This document shows, one piece after another, positions 12,695 through 24,446 of a stretch of 64,000 nt of DNA. Made by a program: the position numbers and the translations under genes. The stretch's first letter is position 1. Each line of letters starts with the position of its first letter. The stretch comes from Siphlonurus alternatus (lineage: Eukaryota > Arthropoda > Insecta > Ephemeroptera > Siphlonuridae): contig OX463784.1 in assembly GCA_949825025.1 (NCBI GenBank), positions 8,687,431 to 8,751,430 of the forward strand, given 5' to 3'. The notes beneath the pieces were generated by a model. The model saw only the letters and a program-made list of their open reading frames with translations, had not been told where the DNA came from and searched no databases.

Positions 12695-13833
12695 TGTGAG
12701 TGAATTGATGGTGCTCGTTTCTAAACTCCAGCACGTGACGTGTTCGAATTTTAGTTACCGTAACTGTACCTTTTTTTTCTGAAATAATAAATGTGAAGAT
12801 TTAAAAAATATGACTTTGCGAGTTTTTAAATTTTAACAAAAAAATTGAAAGTCCTCTGAGTAATCATCATAGTTTTATTTAAATTCAAATAGAGAATGAA
12901 GATTTAAAATAATATAGTTTGTTCATTTCGTAAAGTAAACAAAAAATGTAGTAGAAAAATATTTTTAAAGTATAATTTTCCGTGTGCACCGATGTAGCAA
13001 AACGCTCTCTCTAATTAAAAAATGGAAATGTTAAAAAAAATACTTTAAGGCAGGAAAGAGTGAAGACAAGAAATAATAAAACATTTAAAACAGTACGACT
13101 AAAAATTTTCTTAATTAGTTTTACTTGCAACGCAAAACAGACAGGTGTTTCTTCTATGACGGTATTTTAATTAAAATTTAGGAAATGAAATAATTTATTG
13201 TACAAAGTTCAATGCATGGTTAATAAACAAATACTTTTTTTTAAATTTAAATTTTACAAATTTTAATTAAAATTATTTTTTAAATAAAATGCAATATTAA
13301 AACATTTATTTACTTTATAACAAATTAGCATTATGAAAGTAGTAATTTTTGATAAATATATTTATAAAATGTAATTTTATGTTTTTAAATTTATAATTTA
13401 ATAATATTTCAAAAATCTAATGACAGAATTGAACTCCAGATCATATAGGTTACAAAATCTGTGCAGCGCAATTTATTTTCAAATTATTAAACACTGCAAG
13501 TATGTTTTAAATCCTAAGTGAATGAATTATCAATTAATAAAATTTAAAATTTGTGTTGGTTAACAAAAAGTATAAATAATAAAAGTATAAAAAAATTAAA
13601 ATCTCATTTGAAATGAAATAAAACGTTATAAAAATATGCACTAATTGTATAGGATTTCTTAACTTTTCATTGGTTATAAAATTTGTTAAATAATTAGAAT
13701 ACAAATTTTAAAACAAAATAAATCATTAAAGAGGGGTCTTATCTGCTTAATACCAAAAGCACCTACGCCATTATTGATTATAATAACAGTAATATCATAA
13801 TTATACATAATAGTAAATGAATGTATAAACTAT
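12695..13833. other. Intergenic, no gene seen
   Basis: Very AT-rich; nothing recognised. Confidence 0.6.
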
Positions 13834-14069
13834 AAAGGCGTATTTCCATGGAGCGTGGAAAGCGAGGCTTGGCGCGGCGAGAAAGGCGCACTAGCTTCAA
13901 TGTCATATGGCAGCCATGTTGGCGTGGAAAAATCACGGCGCGATTTAATCGCTGCTGGAAAGCGATTTTTTCACGCCAACATGGCCACCATATGACATTG
14001 AAGCAAGTGCGCCTTTCTCGCCGCGTCAAGCCTCGCTTGACATTTGCTCCATGGAAATGCGTCTTTATA
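13834..14069. repeat. Family E-like palindrome (inner type)
   Basis: TCCATGGAGC...GGCGAGAAAGGCGCACT mirrored by AAGTGCGCCTTTCTCGCC; centre CACGGCGCGATTTAATCGC. Open frames on both strands (13778-14102) follow from the symmetry. Confidence 0.8.
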
Positions 14070-14447
14070 AAATTGAAATATATGGTCCGATGTATCACAT
14101 GATACGGTTACTTCCAAAATGGAACTGGCGACCTTAATGTCTAACTAACTTGTAATAATGTGGCTCAATGGACTGAAAAAACGATGCGGAAATATAAATA
14201 ACAGTCAGTACCATTACACGTAACATTTTTGTCTAAAACAAAGCTCTAACTTTCATAAAAAGTCATAAAGTTGACCCTTTCAACACCCCCAAATTTAAGT
14301 ACATTACGATACAGGCTTTATGTGTTCCCTGCTGGGTAATTATTCTTCATAAGTCACACATGTGAAATATGTATTTTCAGAATTTTTATCCAGCTTTCAT
14401 AATACAATTTTTGCTTACAATTTTTATTGTAATAAAATATTTTCTAG

Positions 14448-14476
14448 CTCCTGCTGCAAGTAACACGATGAATGAG
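14448..14476 (+). other. Possible orphan microexon of the gene family
   Basis: TTTTCTAG is followed by 29 nt and then GTAAGA. The size and phase fit the family microexon (29 nt in gene 1) and it would read xPAASNTMNE. No signal exon or long third exon is seen nearby, and the same bases also sit in an ORF with a hydrophobic start (14369). Chance is quite possible. Confidence 0.2.
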
Positions 14477-14593
14477 GTAAGAAAAAAGCAGTGTATCACT
14501 AGGAAAATAATTCAGCTTTCCCACGCTTCCATAGGCTGCGTGGTATACAAACAAAGCATGAGTGAAGTTCATAATGTACAGAGGTGTACAAAA

Positions 14594-14733
14594 TGGGTGT
14601 GATTCACGAAGAAGTTAGACAGGTTTCTAACCACGTTTAGCTTAACCACGTTTAACTATACCTGTTTTACTTGTTAAACCACCTAGTTAAACGTGGTTAG
14701 AAACCTGGCTAACTGCTTCGTGAATCGTGCCCC
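14594..14733. repeat. Family F hairpin element (F1)
   Basis: GGGTGTGATTCACGAAGAAG ... CTTCGTGAATCGTGCCC with inner TTTCTAACCACGTTTA mirrored by TAAACGTGGTTAGAAA. Confidence 0.8.
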
Positions 14734-14769
14734 TTATAAATACGAGTTTTTTTTTATTGTAAGAAAATA

Positions 14770-14866
14770 TAGGGGGACATTCACAAAGCACTCCACTTTA
14801 GCCTCAATTTTTATCCCTGGCACCAGGGATAAAAATCGAGGCTAAAGTGGAGTGCTTTATGAATTG
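14770..14866. repeat. Family G near-perfect hairpin (G1)
   Basis: CATTCACAAAGCACTCCACT mirrored by AGTGGAGTGCTTTATGAAT, centre CCCTGGCACCAGGG, almost no loop. Confidence 0.8.
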
Positions 14867-16162
14867 TATTTATGCAAAAATTATGCTGGTTTTATTAATT
14901 ATTAAGTTGAAAATTACATGACTCTAACTTCCCCATTTAGAGGTTTGATTTAAAATCAATTTTAATACAAAATTAAACCTTGCATTTCTTGTTTTATTTT
15001 TTTACATTTTAAGTTAAGTTTAGGTATGTAAAATATTTTTTATTTAAGTTGGTTGGTTGGTATTTTGGGGCAATTGAAACATTTTGGTCATGTATGCCCC
15101 CTTAAGTTTTAACATAATTATGTAGGTTAGAACACTGTAAATTCAGCTTAGTAGTGAAATATTTTTACCTAAGTACTAAATAAAACTTTATTTGTAAAAA
15201 AATCTTTATACCATTATGTGGAAACTTTTCTACAAAATGTAATATTTTTTTATACTCAACAAAACCGTTAATTAATAAAAATAAAACCTGAAATTCAACT
15301 AAGTATAAAATATTTTCTAATTTGGAAGGAATTGAAATCATCAAAGAGTTCTTTTATTGCCGCTTTATTTTTACGATTGCATGTAACTCACAGATGTCAA
15401 TGGAAAAAGTAATTACTACTCCAATTTCCGAACATTAAGCCCCTCCAATTATTTCTCGTGTCACTCAAAGACAGAAAGGATTGACGTGTTCTTTAGAGTC
15501 CATAAATCGAGCTGGACGTTGTATAGTCTGTATATAAAGTACAGTAAATCACGTTTGCTAGTAATGGGCAGGCGCAGATCCCCCCCTTCCAAATACATTG
15601 AAGGTGTTACCACAAACTCTCCTACTCCAAATTTTAGCATTGCGGGATAGGGCATCGTCTCTCCCCCCCCCCCCCAAAAAAAATTTTACCAAAAATCCCT
15701 AAAAAGCATTTAAAAAATAACATTTTTTCTTTTTATATTAAATTATTTTTCAAATCACAAAGAATATTCCATTTAATGAAATTAAAATAACATCCTGTTA
15801 TGCTCTCTGATTCCAACTCCCTGACACAAATTTACACAATTCTATATTATGTATATAATATGATATTACCATGCATAATTATGAGGAATTAGATCTAATT
15901 ATAAATAAACATGCTTCATTCCATATTTTATCCTCGGTTGCGTTTTACACATTAGAGTCTCTATACTATATATGCCTCTTGTTATTAATAACGTTTGACT
16001 TGTTTTATGCTATTTATAGCCAAAGAAATTAATTACACCTCTGATATGCTGAAGTCAACAATGCGAAATCGTATACTAATTATGAAGTTGTGAGAAATGA
16101 GAAGAGCACCCAGCCTAGCTATTATACAAAATATTGACACAATCAAATCTTCATCGGCTTAT
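14867..16162. other. Intergenic, no gene seen
   Basis: AT-rich; 15570-15680 has C runs and GGCAGGCGCAGATCCCC, perhaps a decayed O-type end. A short minus frame (15461-15655) lacks support. Confidence 0.55.
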
Positions 16163-16334
16163 CCAGGCGCGGATCCAGAAAAAAAAAATCGGGGGGGAGG
16201 GGGGGGGGGCTGCCTCCATAAGGCCAATGTTAAAAAAAATTGGGGTTGGGGAAATGACTATATTGCCCGTGTTAAATCCAAAATTTCGGGGGGCTGCAGC
16301 CCCCCCCCAGTCCCCCCCCTGGATCCGCGCCTGG
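16163..16334. repeat. Family O element with CCAGGCGCGGATCCAG ends (O1)
   Basis: Perfect termini CCAGGCGCGGATCCAG and CTGGATCCGCGCCTGG around G- and C-runs and AAGGCCAATGTTAAAAAAA. This terminal motif recurs in many invertebrate genomes; class not assigned here. Confidence 0.8.
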
Positions 16335-17024
<690 letters not shown>

Positions 17025-17380
17025 TAAATCCGTCTGAAAGAATTTTTTAACTTAAGAATTCCCAGCAGTTTCTGAGGCTAAAAATATTTAATTTAAACGA
17101 ACAAAGACTTTTCATTAATTTTCATTTTTCTTTCATGCCTTAAAGTGTATAACGTGATAGATTTGTATTGTTAAACTTGGGTGATTGTATTTTTGATATA
17201 ATAAAGTTTTACTATTGACATGGTTGCTTTAAATAATATTATATTGTATTAATTTAATTAAACAATAAGTGCATGTATAGTAATTTTTACATCAATGAAT
17301 TCAGTTTTCTTATGTAAAATACGGAAGCGATTTATGAAGGAGTGAACCAGGAATTCATTACATTTCTCAATAACTTTAAC

Positions 17381-17675
17381 GGAGTGTAAACCTCAAAATT
17401 TTTTATTGCAGAAATGGATAGAGGGTTGAATTTTTTCAGATTTTTTAGAGCTGTGGAAGTATTTTTAAAAAAATTATTGAAAGTCTTTTTTGTGACGTCA
17501 CGCGGTGGCAAGGCCTTTTCTTAAAGAGAAACGCTTATGACGTCACAAAAAAGACTTTCAATATTTTTTTAAAAATACTTCCCGGTCTCTAAAAAATCTG
17601 AAAAAAATCAGGATAGCATAACTTTACACTCTCTATCCATTTCTGAAATAAAAATAATTGAGGTCGATACTCCAT
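17381..17675. repeat. Family A inverted-repeat element (A1)
   Basis: Arms GCAGAAATGGATAGAGGG and CTCTATCCATTTCTG, with GTGACGTCACGCGG and TATGACGTCACAAAA near the centre. The left terminus is degraded. It lies 300 bp before exon 1 of gene 1. Confidence 0.75.
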
Positions 17676-17804
17676 TTATGCTGCATATATGTTTATATAT
17701 TAAGGTAATTATATGTCATGAAACTCAGCCTATTGAAGTATAACGAAGAAAATTACCGAACAGGAAAGAATTTGACACGTTAAAAAATATTACAATGATT
17801 ACAA

Positions 17805-17845
<41 letters not shown>

Positions 17846-17900
17846 TAAAAAACTGTCGATAATTTTTGTTTATATCACTTTGTACAATCAAAGGTTATTT

Positions 17901-17979
17901 AAAAGTCAAACGTACACCATTTAAGTGACTATATGTGCGGTGACTCGTCATATATGTTTTCACTTTTCAAAAACTCGCA
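17901..17979 (+). promoter_or_regulatory. Gene 1 upstream region with shared family motif
   Basis: AGTCAAACGTACAC (17904-17917) is followed about 12 bp later by CTATATGTG (17929-17937), about 45 bp before the ATG. Similar order and spacing occur upstream of genes 2, 3 and 4. Calling it a core promoter is inference. Confidence 0.5.
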
Positions 17980-20900
17980 ATGAAGACCCACAAGTTGATA
18001 CATTTTTTACTCTGTATGATCGCTCCTTTCTGCATTGGTAAGTGTTATTTCACGGAGTAGGGATAATTTTACTATATCATTATATCAGAGTCAACTCTCC
18101 TTAACTCTCCTTTCATAATACGGATCAGCTGACCCAATGTTAATAAAAATCCCATTCATGAAAATTATGAAAAAAAAAAAACCTTTACATCCCTTATCAG
18201 TAGGTAAAATATCAGGTATACAAAAACGAGCTAGTTTTCGAATTATTAATTTTTAAAGTTGGCTAATTTAGCATGGAAGTTCCATTTCTCCATGTTAAAT
18301 TAGCCAACTTTAAAAATAAATAACTCGACAAAATAAAAATAGCTCGTTTTTATATACCTGATATTTTAGCTGCTGATAGGGGATGTAGAGAACATTTTAA
18401 ATTTTTTCCATCATTTTCATGAATGGGATTTTTTAAGCATTGGTTCAGCTGATCCGTGTTATCTCTACCTAATTTTTTGAATCTCATTGTGATCCAGTTG
18501 GGTGTAAGTATAATTGCATACGGAGCATTTTATATTTATCTGCTTCCCATTCTACTAAAATGGTTACATATATCTTTAAAAATATGGTAAAAACATGTTA
18601 AAAAACTCGATTTTAGAGGAATAGATTGGTTATTTGATTAATATAATCATGCAATGAAATTCAACGAAAATTTCGCTGATACGAGTTTATTATAATTTTA
18701 AACTCAATATTTCAAAACAAATTCACCAGGGTTGAAACGTACTTATTTATTTCAAGTTTATGATTACAATTTTCTTAAAAAAAAGGCATTTTCTTATTTT
18801 TCTAATAGCATTTTTATGTTATAAAATAATATTGCTATAAATTATTATAATGTTATAATTTCTGTATATTTTTTAAATCAACATTCTTACACGCGTAAAT
18901 TTAATGATTATAAAATGTAAATATTTAAAATGACAAAACCATTCCCATTTCTATCGTTGTTTCTTACGCTAACTACTTGCACTTATTAATTTCTCATTAA
19001 TTACATTATTATTTAGTGTAGAATTAAAATTGGAACCTTCTTTTAAATCAACGATTTCAAGAGTCAAAGAACAGAGTGTCCCAAAGATCTTTAGATTTTT
19101 GAAACCCAAATAACGAAAAAAAAAAAAAAAAATTAATACTGACTTCATATACATCAAATTAAAGCTTTGAATTTAAAATTTTCAAAAATGTCAACAGAAA
19201 AAAAAATTGGAATGGTGATTTTTCTTTTCTACCCGTTTGAAAGCAAAATGAGCACTTTTTTTTTCTAAATTACGACTGCACCTGCATGTGAAAATTGTTT
19301 TGTATCAATTCTAATGCTTCTTGTTTTTTTTTTTTAATTTTTTTAAATGCAACAATGCTTCTCTAAAAAGGCACCATTGGTGGCTCAGCAAACATCCAGT
19401 CCCTCCAAGAGCTCACGTCACACATTGCGCTGCATGACAGGCATCGTGGATCGTGGAAGTGATGCGCTGGTGCGTCTCACACTGGAATAGAGTATTGACC
19501 TCAAATTTTTTTATTACAGAAATGGATAGAGCGTGCAAAGTTATGCTACCCTGATTTTTTCAGATTTTTTAGAGCCCGGGAACTATTTTTAAAAAATTAT
19601 TGTAAGTTCTTTTTGTGACGTCACGAGACGCCACTCCTTAACAAAAAGATAGGACTTGCCGCCGCGTGACGTCACAAAAAGGACTTTCAATAGTTTTTTA
19701 AAAATAGTTCCCTGGCTCAAAAAAATCAGGCTCTAACCATTTCTGCAATAAAAAATTTTGAGGTCAATACTCCATTGTGTATACGGTGCCTTCCACATGA
19801 TAGCCCCGTAGGAAGAATGGAGTATTGTCCTCAATTTTTTTATTGCAGAAATGGATAGAGGGTGCAAAGTTATGCTACCCTGATTTTTTTCACATTTTTT
19901 AGAGCCCGGGAACTATTTTTAAAAAATTATTGAAAGTTATTTTTGTGACGTCACGAGACGCCGCTCCTTAAGAAAAAGATAGGACTTGTCGCCGCGTGAC
20001 GTCACAAAAAGGACTTTCAATAATTTTTTAAAAATACTTCCTGGGCTCTAAAAAATCTGAAAAAAATCAGGGTAGCATAACTTTGCACGCTCTATCCATT
20101 TCTGCAATAAAAAAAATTGAGGACAATACTCCATTCTGAAGGAGTAAAGTCAGGGGACCTGGGGACCCATGGTGTGGAGTCTCAAAAGCCTATCCAGAAG
20201 CCTAGGAACACTTCGTCCACAAAGCGACGCAAGAAACTGTAAAAAGCTCCCATTTTGGTTATTTTGCCTTCTAACGGGTAAAAACGAAAATCACCTTTCA
20301 TATTTTTTTTTTTTTTCTGTTCACATTTTTGAAAATTTTAAATTCAGAGCTTTAATTTTATGTACATAAAGTAAACATTAAAAAATACCAAACGGTTGTT
20401 ATTTGGCTTTGAAAAATCTAAAGATGTTTGGGACACCCTAAGGGGCATTCACAAAGCCTTAAGGCCACAATTAAGGCTCAGTAATTTAGGACCAGAAATT
20501 TTGGGTCTAAAAAACACGTCTAAAATCAAGCTTTAAATTATCGAGCCTTAAATGTGGCCTTAAGACTTTGTGAATGCCCCCGCCTGTACATTAATTCATA
20601 AAGTTCGTTACTAATCAATTAAAAATATTAATTATATACATACAATGTAAAGAGTTCAAATAGCATGCTTTAAAAGAACACCCACTCGTACATCCCGGAG
20701 GTACATCCTCATTGCCAACCATCCTCATGACTGAGGTTTCCATGGTTCCTTTAGTCAGAATCAGGCGAGTGTTGCATATATAGGAAAGCACACACAAAAA
20801 CCAGAAAAAATTACTTATAGACCAGCATATACAAATAGGTGTGGCGCAGTGCGCTTGACCGGGTCTCGTCAGATCACCGAAGTCAAGCAACGCCGCGCGT

Positions 20901-21421
20901 GGTTAGTAGTTGGATGGGTGACCATTTTCAACAAAAACCACGTTTCCCACCCAGGGGTAAATCGTTGCGCTTTTCCACTATGAGGTTCCCTGGCTTTGGA
21001 CCATTGCACTTCCGGTTCATTGACAAAAGCTGTAGCGTTGCTTGACTTCGGTGATCTGACGAAACCCGGTCAAGCGCACTGCGCCACACCTCCTGTAATA
21101 ATAAATAATATGCTTCTCTGATTTTTTTTTATTATTTTTTTTTTGAGTTCAGGAAAAAACTTACAACACATTAAACGAAAGTTTTACAAATATTAAATTT
21201 TCTCCCCGGCAGATTTCAATGAAGTAAATGTTAAAAATTCGAGTGTTCTAAAACTCAATCGCTTATGGTTTTGGACAAAATCAAGCTAGGGGGTGGTTTT
21301 CTCATAAGTCTCATAACAGCTCCATTTCTGCTGTCTGTCCATAATTAAGGCTCCATTAAACTCTACCTCAATTTTCACAAAAATTATCTGCTAAATTAAT
21401 TTTTTGAAGAAATATGCCAAC

Positions 21422-21484
<63 letters not shown>

Positions 21485-21486
21485 TT

Positions 21487-21557
<71 letters not shown>

Positions 21558-22110
21558 TTGGTCCACTGTAAGTTTCATTAAAATTAAGGGAGCCGGTTTT
21601 TAGATCTCAATTAACCGAATTAATTTTATCCTTAATAGTCTTACAGTCACACATATTTATTTATGATTATTAAATCTAGCACTTAATAAAAAAAAAAAAA
21701 CTAAAATGCGGGTTTTTAAAAATTTTATTAAAATGATTTTGTAATTATTATAAAATAATTTTATTATAATTTATACTGTATAATAAAATTTTTTTTTCTA
21801 ATTTTCAGATAATGTTTCTGCTGCCGAAAGAAGGGAAGTAAGTTTTAAAATATTTTTAATAGTGTTTTCCAAAAATATAATATATAATGTCAAAAATTAC
21901 ATTATTATTGAAGCAAATATTTATTATTATTATTATTTTTTTTCAGCTTGAAGAAGTAATGAAGCAGAAACAACTTAATGCTTTCGAATTCACTGATTTA
22001 TCTGATATTGAATTTCCGAGGTCAATTTTTGATGATTTATATATTAAGATTTATGAGCTTATTAAGAGACTAGAATTTCAGATTTATGGATCAACTTCAG
22101 CACCAAAAAT

Positions 22111-22162
<52 letters not shown>

Positions 22163-23377
22163 CCACCATCACCAACAACAACAACAACAACAACAATTAT
22201 TTTCTCCTCTTCTACGTTAACCACAGAATTGTTTCCTGCTGCAATTATTTTAGCTAAAAATGCAATTACAAATTTCCAAATAGAACAAAATAAAACTCAA
22301 AATCTACTAAATATTTTATATCTTAAACTTTACCCAGAATCCATTGCATATTATAATAAAATATTGAACATAATTCCTTCTAACTATGTTGGATTGTGTT
22401 TCAATTTATTTGCGCTTGAATTAGGATGTTTAATTTCACTCACTACATATTGTACCGATAGAATAGATTATTATAATCAAATATTTAAAAGAACAATAAC
22501 TGAATATGAGAATGATATTGTTTATTTAAATAATGCTATTGAATTACAAAATGATTTATGTAAAATTAAAATATATACGGATTTAATTAATGAAAAAACA
22601 ATTTTTGTAAAATATTTATATCATAAAATTGAATTTATTTATAAAAAAATGAATGAAAATTACATTAATAATTTTTATTATGACAATTTGACTGTATATT
22701 TTAATGTATATGCAAATCTTTGTCCAGTACCTACTGGTAGAAATATTGCAAATACAAATATTTCTTATACAGATAATAAAATTAGGAATATAGGAAGTTA
22801 TCATAAAGCTATAAATCAACCAAAAACCACAAAATCTCCAATTACAGTAACAGATTTCATCATGGAATGTAATAAATCAATAGAAACATTAAATGAAATG
22901 AAAAATAAATCAGCTACAGACATTTCAAATTTACTTTATTTAATACAAGAAAATAACTATGATTTTAAAAAGAAATATCTAGATTATTCAACGTACACAA
23001 ATAATGTTTTAAATAATTCATTACCTAATGGTATGTGTAATATATTTGCACAATTATCAAATTTATTTATATATAAATATACAATTCAATCATATGATGA
23101 ATATAAATATTATAAAATTGGTGAAGAATTTTATAATCAAACTAATACAATATTTATTGAAAATGAATTACAAAATGCAATTATTCAAAATGATGAATGT
23201 AAAATTCAAAGTATTTATAAGATTTTAATTTATAAGATACAAATATTCCCAATCTATATTGCAGATAACTGGATCCCAATTGATGACCAAAAATTTACTC
23301 ATTTGAAAATTCTGGTAAATTTTATGAAATGTTTTTGTAATTTTGAAAATCCCCTACTCTTCCCCTCTTCATTTTAA
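17980..23377 (+). CDS. Gene 1: secreted two-module cysteine protein with poly-Thr linker (unknown family)
   Basis: Three exons: 17980-18037 (58 nt, gtaagt donor), 21809-21837 (29-nt microexon, ttttcag acceptor, gtaagt donor) and 21947-23377 (stop TAA 23375-23377). Phases join cleanly into 505 residues. Exon 1 begins MKTHKLIHFLLCM and is a hydrophobic signal core; the microexon gives DNVSAAERRE with a plausible cleavage after VSA. The mature protein has the family motif SIFDDLY, then GSTSAPK, then 17 consecutive ACA-encoded Thr, PPSP and 7 more Thr (a mucin-like O-glycosylation candidate). Two cysteine modules follow: Cys180-Cys234-Cys288 and Cys393-Cys447-Cys491/493. The spacing from the GxC to the DxCK cysteine is 54 in both. 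Repeated signatures are AIELQNDLCK and AIIQNDECK. No later membrane segment is seen. Intron 1 (3.8 kb) is full of repeats; intron 2 is 109 bp. The family is not recognised; extracellular location is inferred from the signal peptide and sequons. Confidence 0.85.
18101..18473. repeat. Family B foldback element (copy 2, in gene 1 intron 1)
   Basis: Long inverted arms with the CCTTATCAGTAGGTAAAATA core. The outer ends (ACGGATCAGCTGA and TCAGCTGATCCGT) resemble the ends of family I, linking the two families. Confidence 0.7.
19484..19775. repeat. Family A inverted-repeat element (A2, gene 1 intron 1)
   Basis: Arm motifs as in other A copies, centre GTGACGTCACGAGACGCC and CGCGTGACGTCACAAAAAGG. It is separated from A3 by only about 40 bp. 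Confidence 0.8.
19816..20135. repeat. Family A inverted-repeat element (A3, gene 1 intron 1)
   Basis: Full length, AATGGAGTATTGTCCTC to GGACAATACTCCATT. Tandem neighbour of A2. Confidence 0.85.
20442..20581. repeat. Family G hairpin (G2, gene 1 intron 1)
   Basis: GGGGCATTCACAAAGCCTTA ... TAAGACTTTGTGAATGCCCC; ends shared with G1 (CATTCACAAAGC), interior different. Confidence 0.75.
20685..20775 (+). repeat. Family M repeat (M1, SINE-tail-like)
   Basis: AGAACACCCACTCGTACATC ... CTGAGGTTTCCATGGTT. The second part resembles the middle of the 5S-SINE (GCTGAGGTTTCCACG). A second copy is at 46033. Confidence 0.5.
20838..21090. mobile_element. 5S-derived SINE with an inverted copy of its own 5' end
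   Basis: Starts GGTGTGGCGCAGTGCGCTTG, runs through the 5S head and body to GACAAAAGCTGTAGCG, then continues with the reverse complement of its own first part (TTGCTTGACTTCGGTGATCT) and ends CAAGCGCACTGCGCCACACC. Foldback SINE in gene 1 intron 1. Confidence 0.8.
21419..21560. repeat. (TTTA)n microsatellite in gene 1 intron 1
   Basis: About 35 units of TTTA with one frame slip near 21485; it ends about 250 bp before the microexon. Confidence 0.95.
22112..22195 (+). repeat. (ACA)n coding microsatellite in gene 1 exon 3
   Basis: 17 pure ACA codons, CCACCATCACCA, then 7 ACA codons. The paralogues use mixed Thr/Ser codons at the same place, so this is a recent expansion of the Thr linker and likely length-variable. 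Confidence 0.9.
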
Positions 23378-23428
23378 GTAGTTATATCTGAGATTTAACT
23401 GCTGTATTTCTCTTAAAAAACAACGGCA

Positions 23429-23844
23429 TTAAGGGTAAGGTAACGTGAATCAGCTGTTTTTTTTTTTTTTTAGATCCGTTTGATTAACATGTAAACCTTA
23501 GCAAATTTACAAAAATTCTGACAAAAATTTGAGAGACAGATTTTAGTACCTAAAAGCCATAGAAAAAATTTCAAGACAATTATTCGAGCCGATGTTTTTA
23601 AAATTAAGTTTTTAGTTTGGCTCTCCATGGAAAAGCCCACACTAAAATTATTTAAAAAAAACAATAATAATTAAAAAAAAAAATCGGCTCGAATAATTGT
23701 CTTGAAAATTTTTTTATGGCTTTTAGGTACTAAAATCTGTCTCTCAAATTTTTGTCAGAATTTTTGTGAATTTGCTAAGGTTTACATGTTAATCAAATGG
23801 GTCTCAAAAACAGCGCTGATTCGATCACGTTACATTACCCTTAA
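23429..23844. repeat. Family I foldback (I1, 52 bp after gene 1 stop)
   Basis: TTAAGGGTAAGGTAACGTGA ... CACGTTACATTACCCTTAA; arms share TTTGATTAACATGTAAACC and GGTTTACATGTTAATCAAA. TTAA-bounded. Mirror open frames at 23470-23664 and 23702-23977 are symmetry effects. Confidence 0.8.
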
Positions 23845-24327
23845 AATAGCAGGCAGCATTCAAAAAACGTTAGGACTACATTTATATAATTGTTTTGTCA
23901 TAAATATACGACATAAAATAGTTACTGCAAATAAAAGTTATTATTTTAACGCTATTTTGGGAATTTACATATTTTAAATTTAATATAAAAATCTCGTCTA
24001 TATATTATATTATTTGTGTGTGTGTGTGTAAAATACTAAAATGCACTAAAATGGTGATAGGAATTTCTAATTTTGATAAAAAATATTAAACTTGTTACTG
24101 TATTAATATTAAGTTAAAAAAATTCAGATATTTTAATATTACCTTATATAAAGTATATAAACATGTAAATGTTAATAATAAAATGTATATAATATATTAT
24201 ATTATATTTATTTCCCCTATTCTTGTTGTGGTAAATTATTTCACCTGTAATATAATTTTAATAAATATAATAAGTAATAATAATATAAATCCATGTTATG
24301 TTATATGCATCATTAGCAAAAAGTAAA

Positions 24328-24446
<119 letters not shown>

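Noticed and set aside
13778..14102. Opposed 106- and 84-codon frames with Arg-rich proteins
   Set aside because: They lie on a family E palindrome and mirror each other; no splice or start context.
20839..21045. Possible functional 5S rRNA gene or protein frame (also 684-937 and 60754-60957)
   Set aside because: Only the inner part of 5S is present, fused to a repeated non-5S body at several loci; this is a SINE, and the open frames are incidental.
21887..21946. Gene 1 starting at an ATG at 21887
   Set aside because: The stretch is intronic (poly-pyrimidine tract and cag at 21946). The spliced signal exon and microexon give a better N-terminus, matched by three paralogues.
23470..23977. Mirror-image frames after gene 1 as a fifth gene
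   Set aside because: They are the arms of the I1 foldback.
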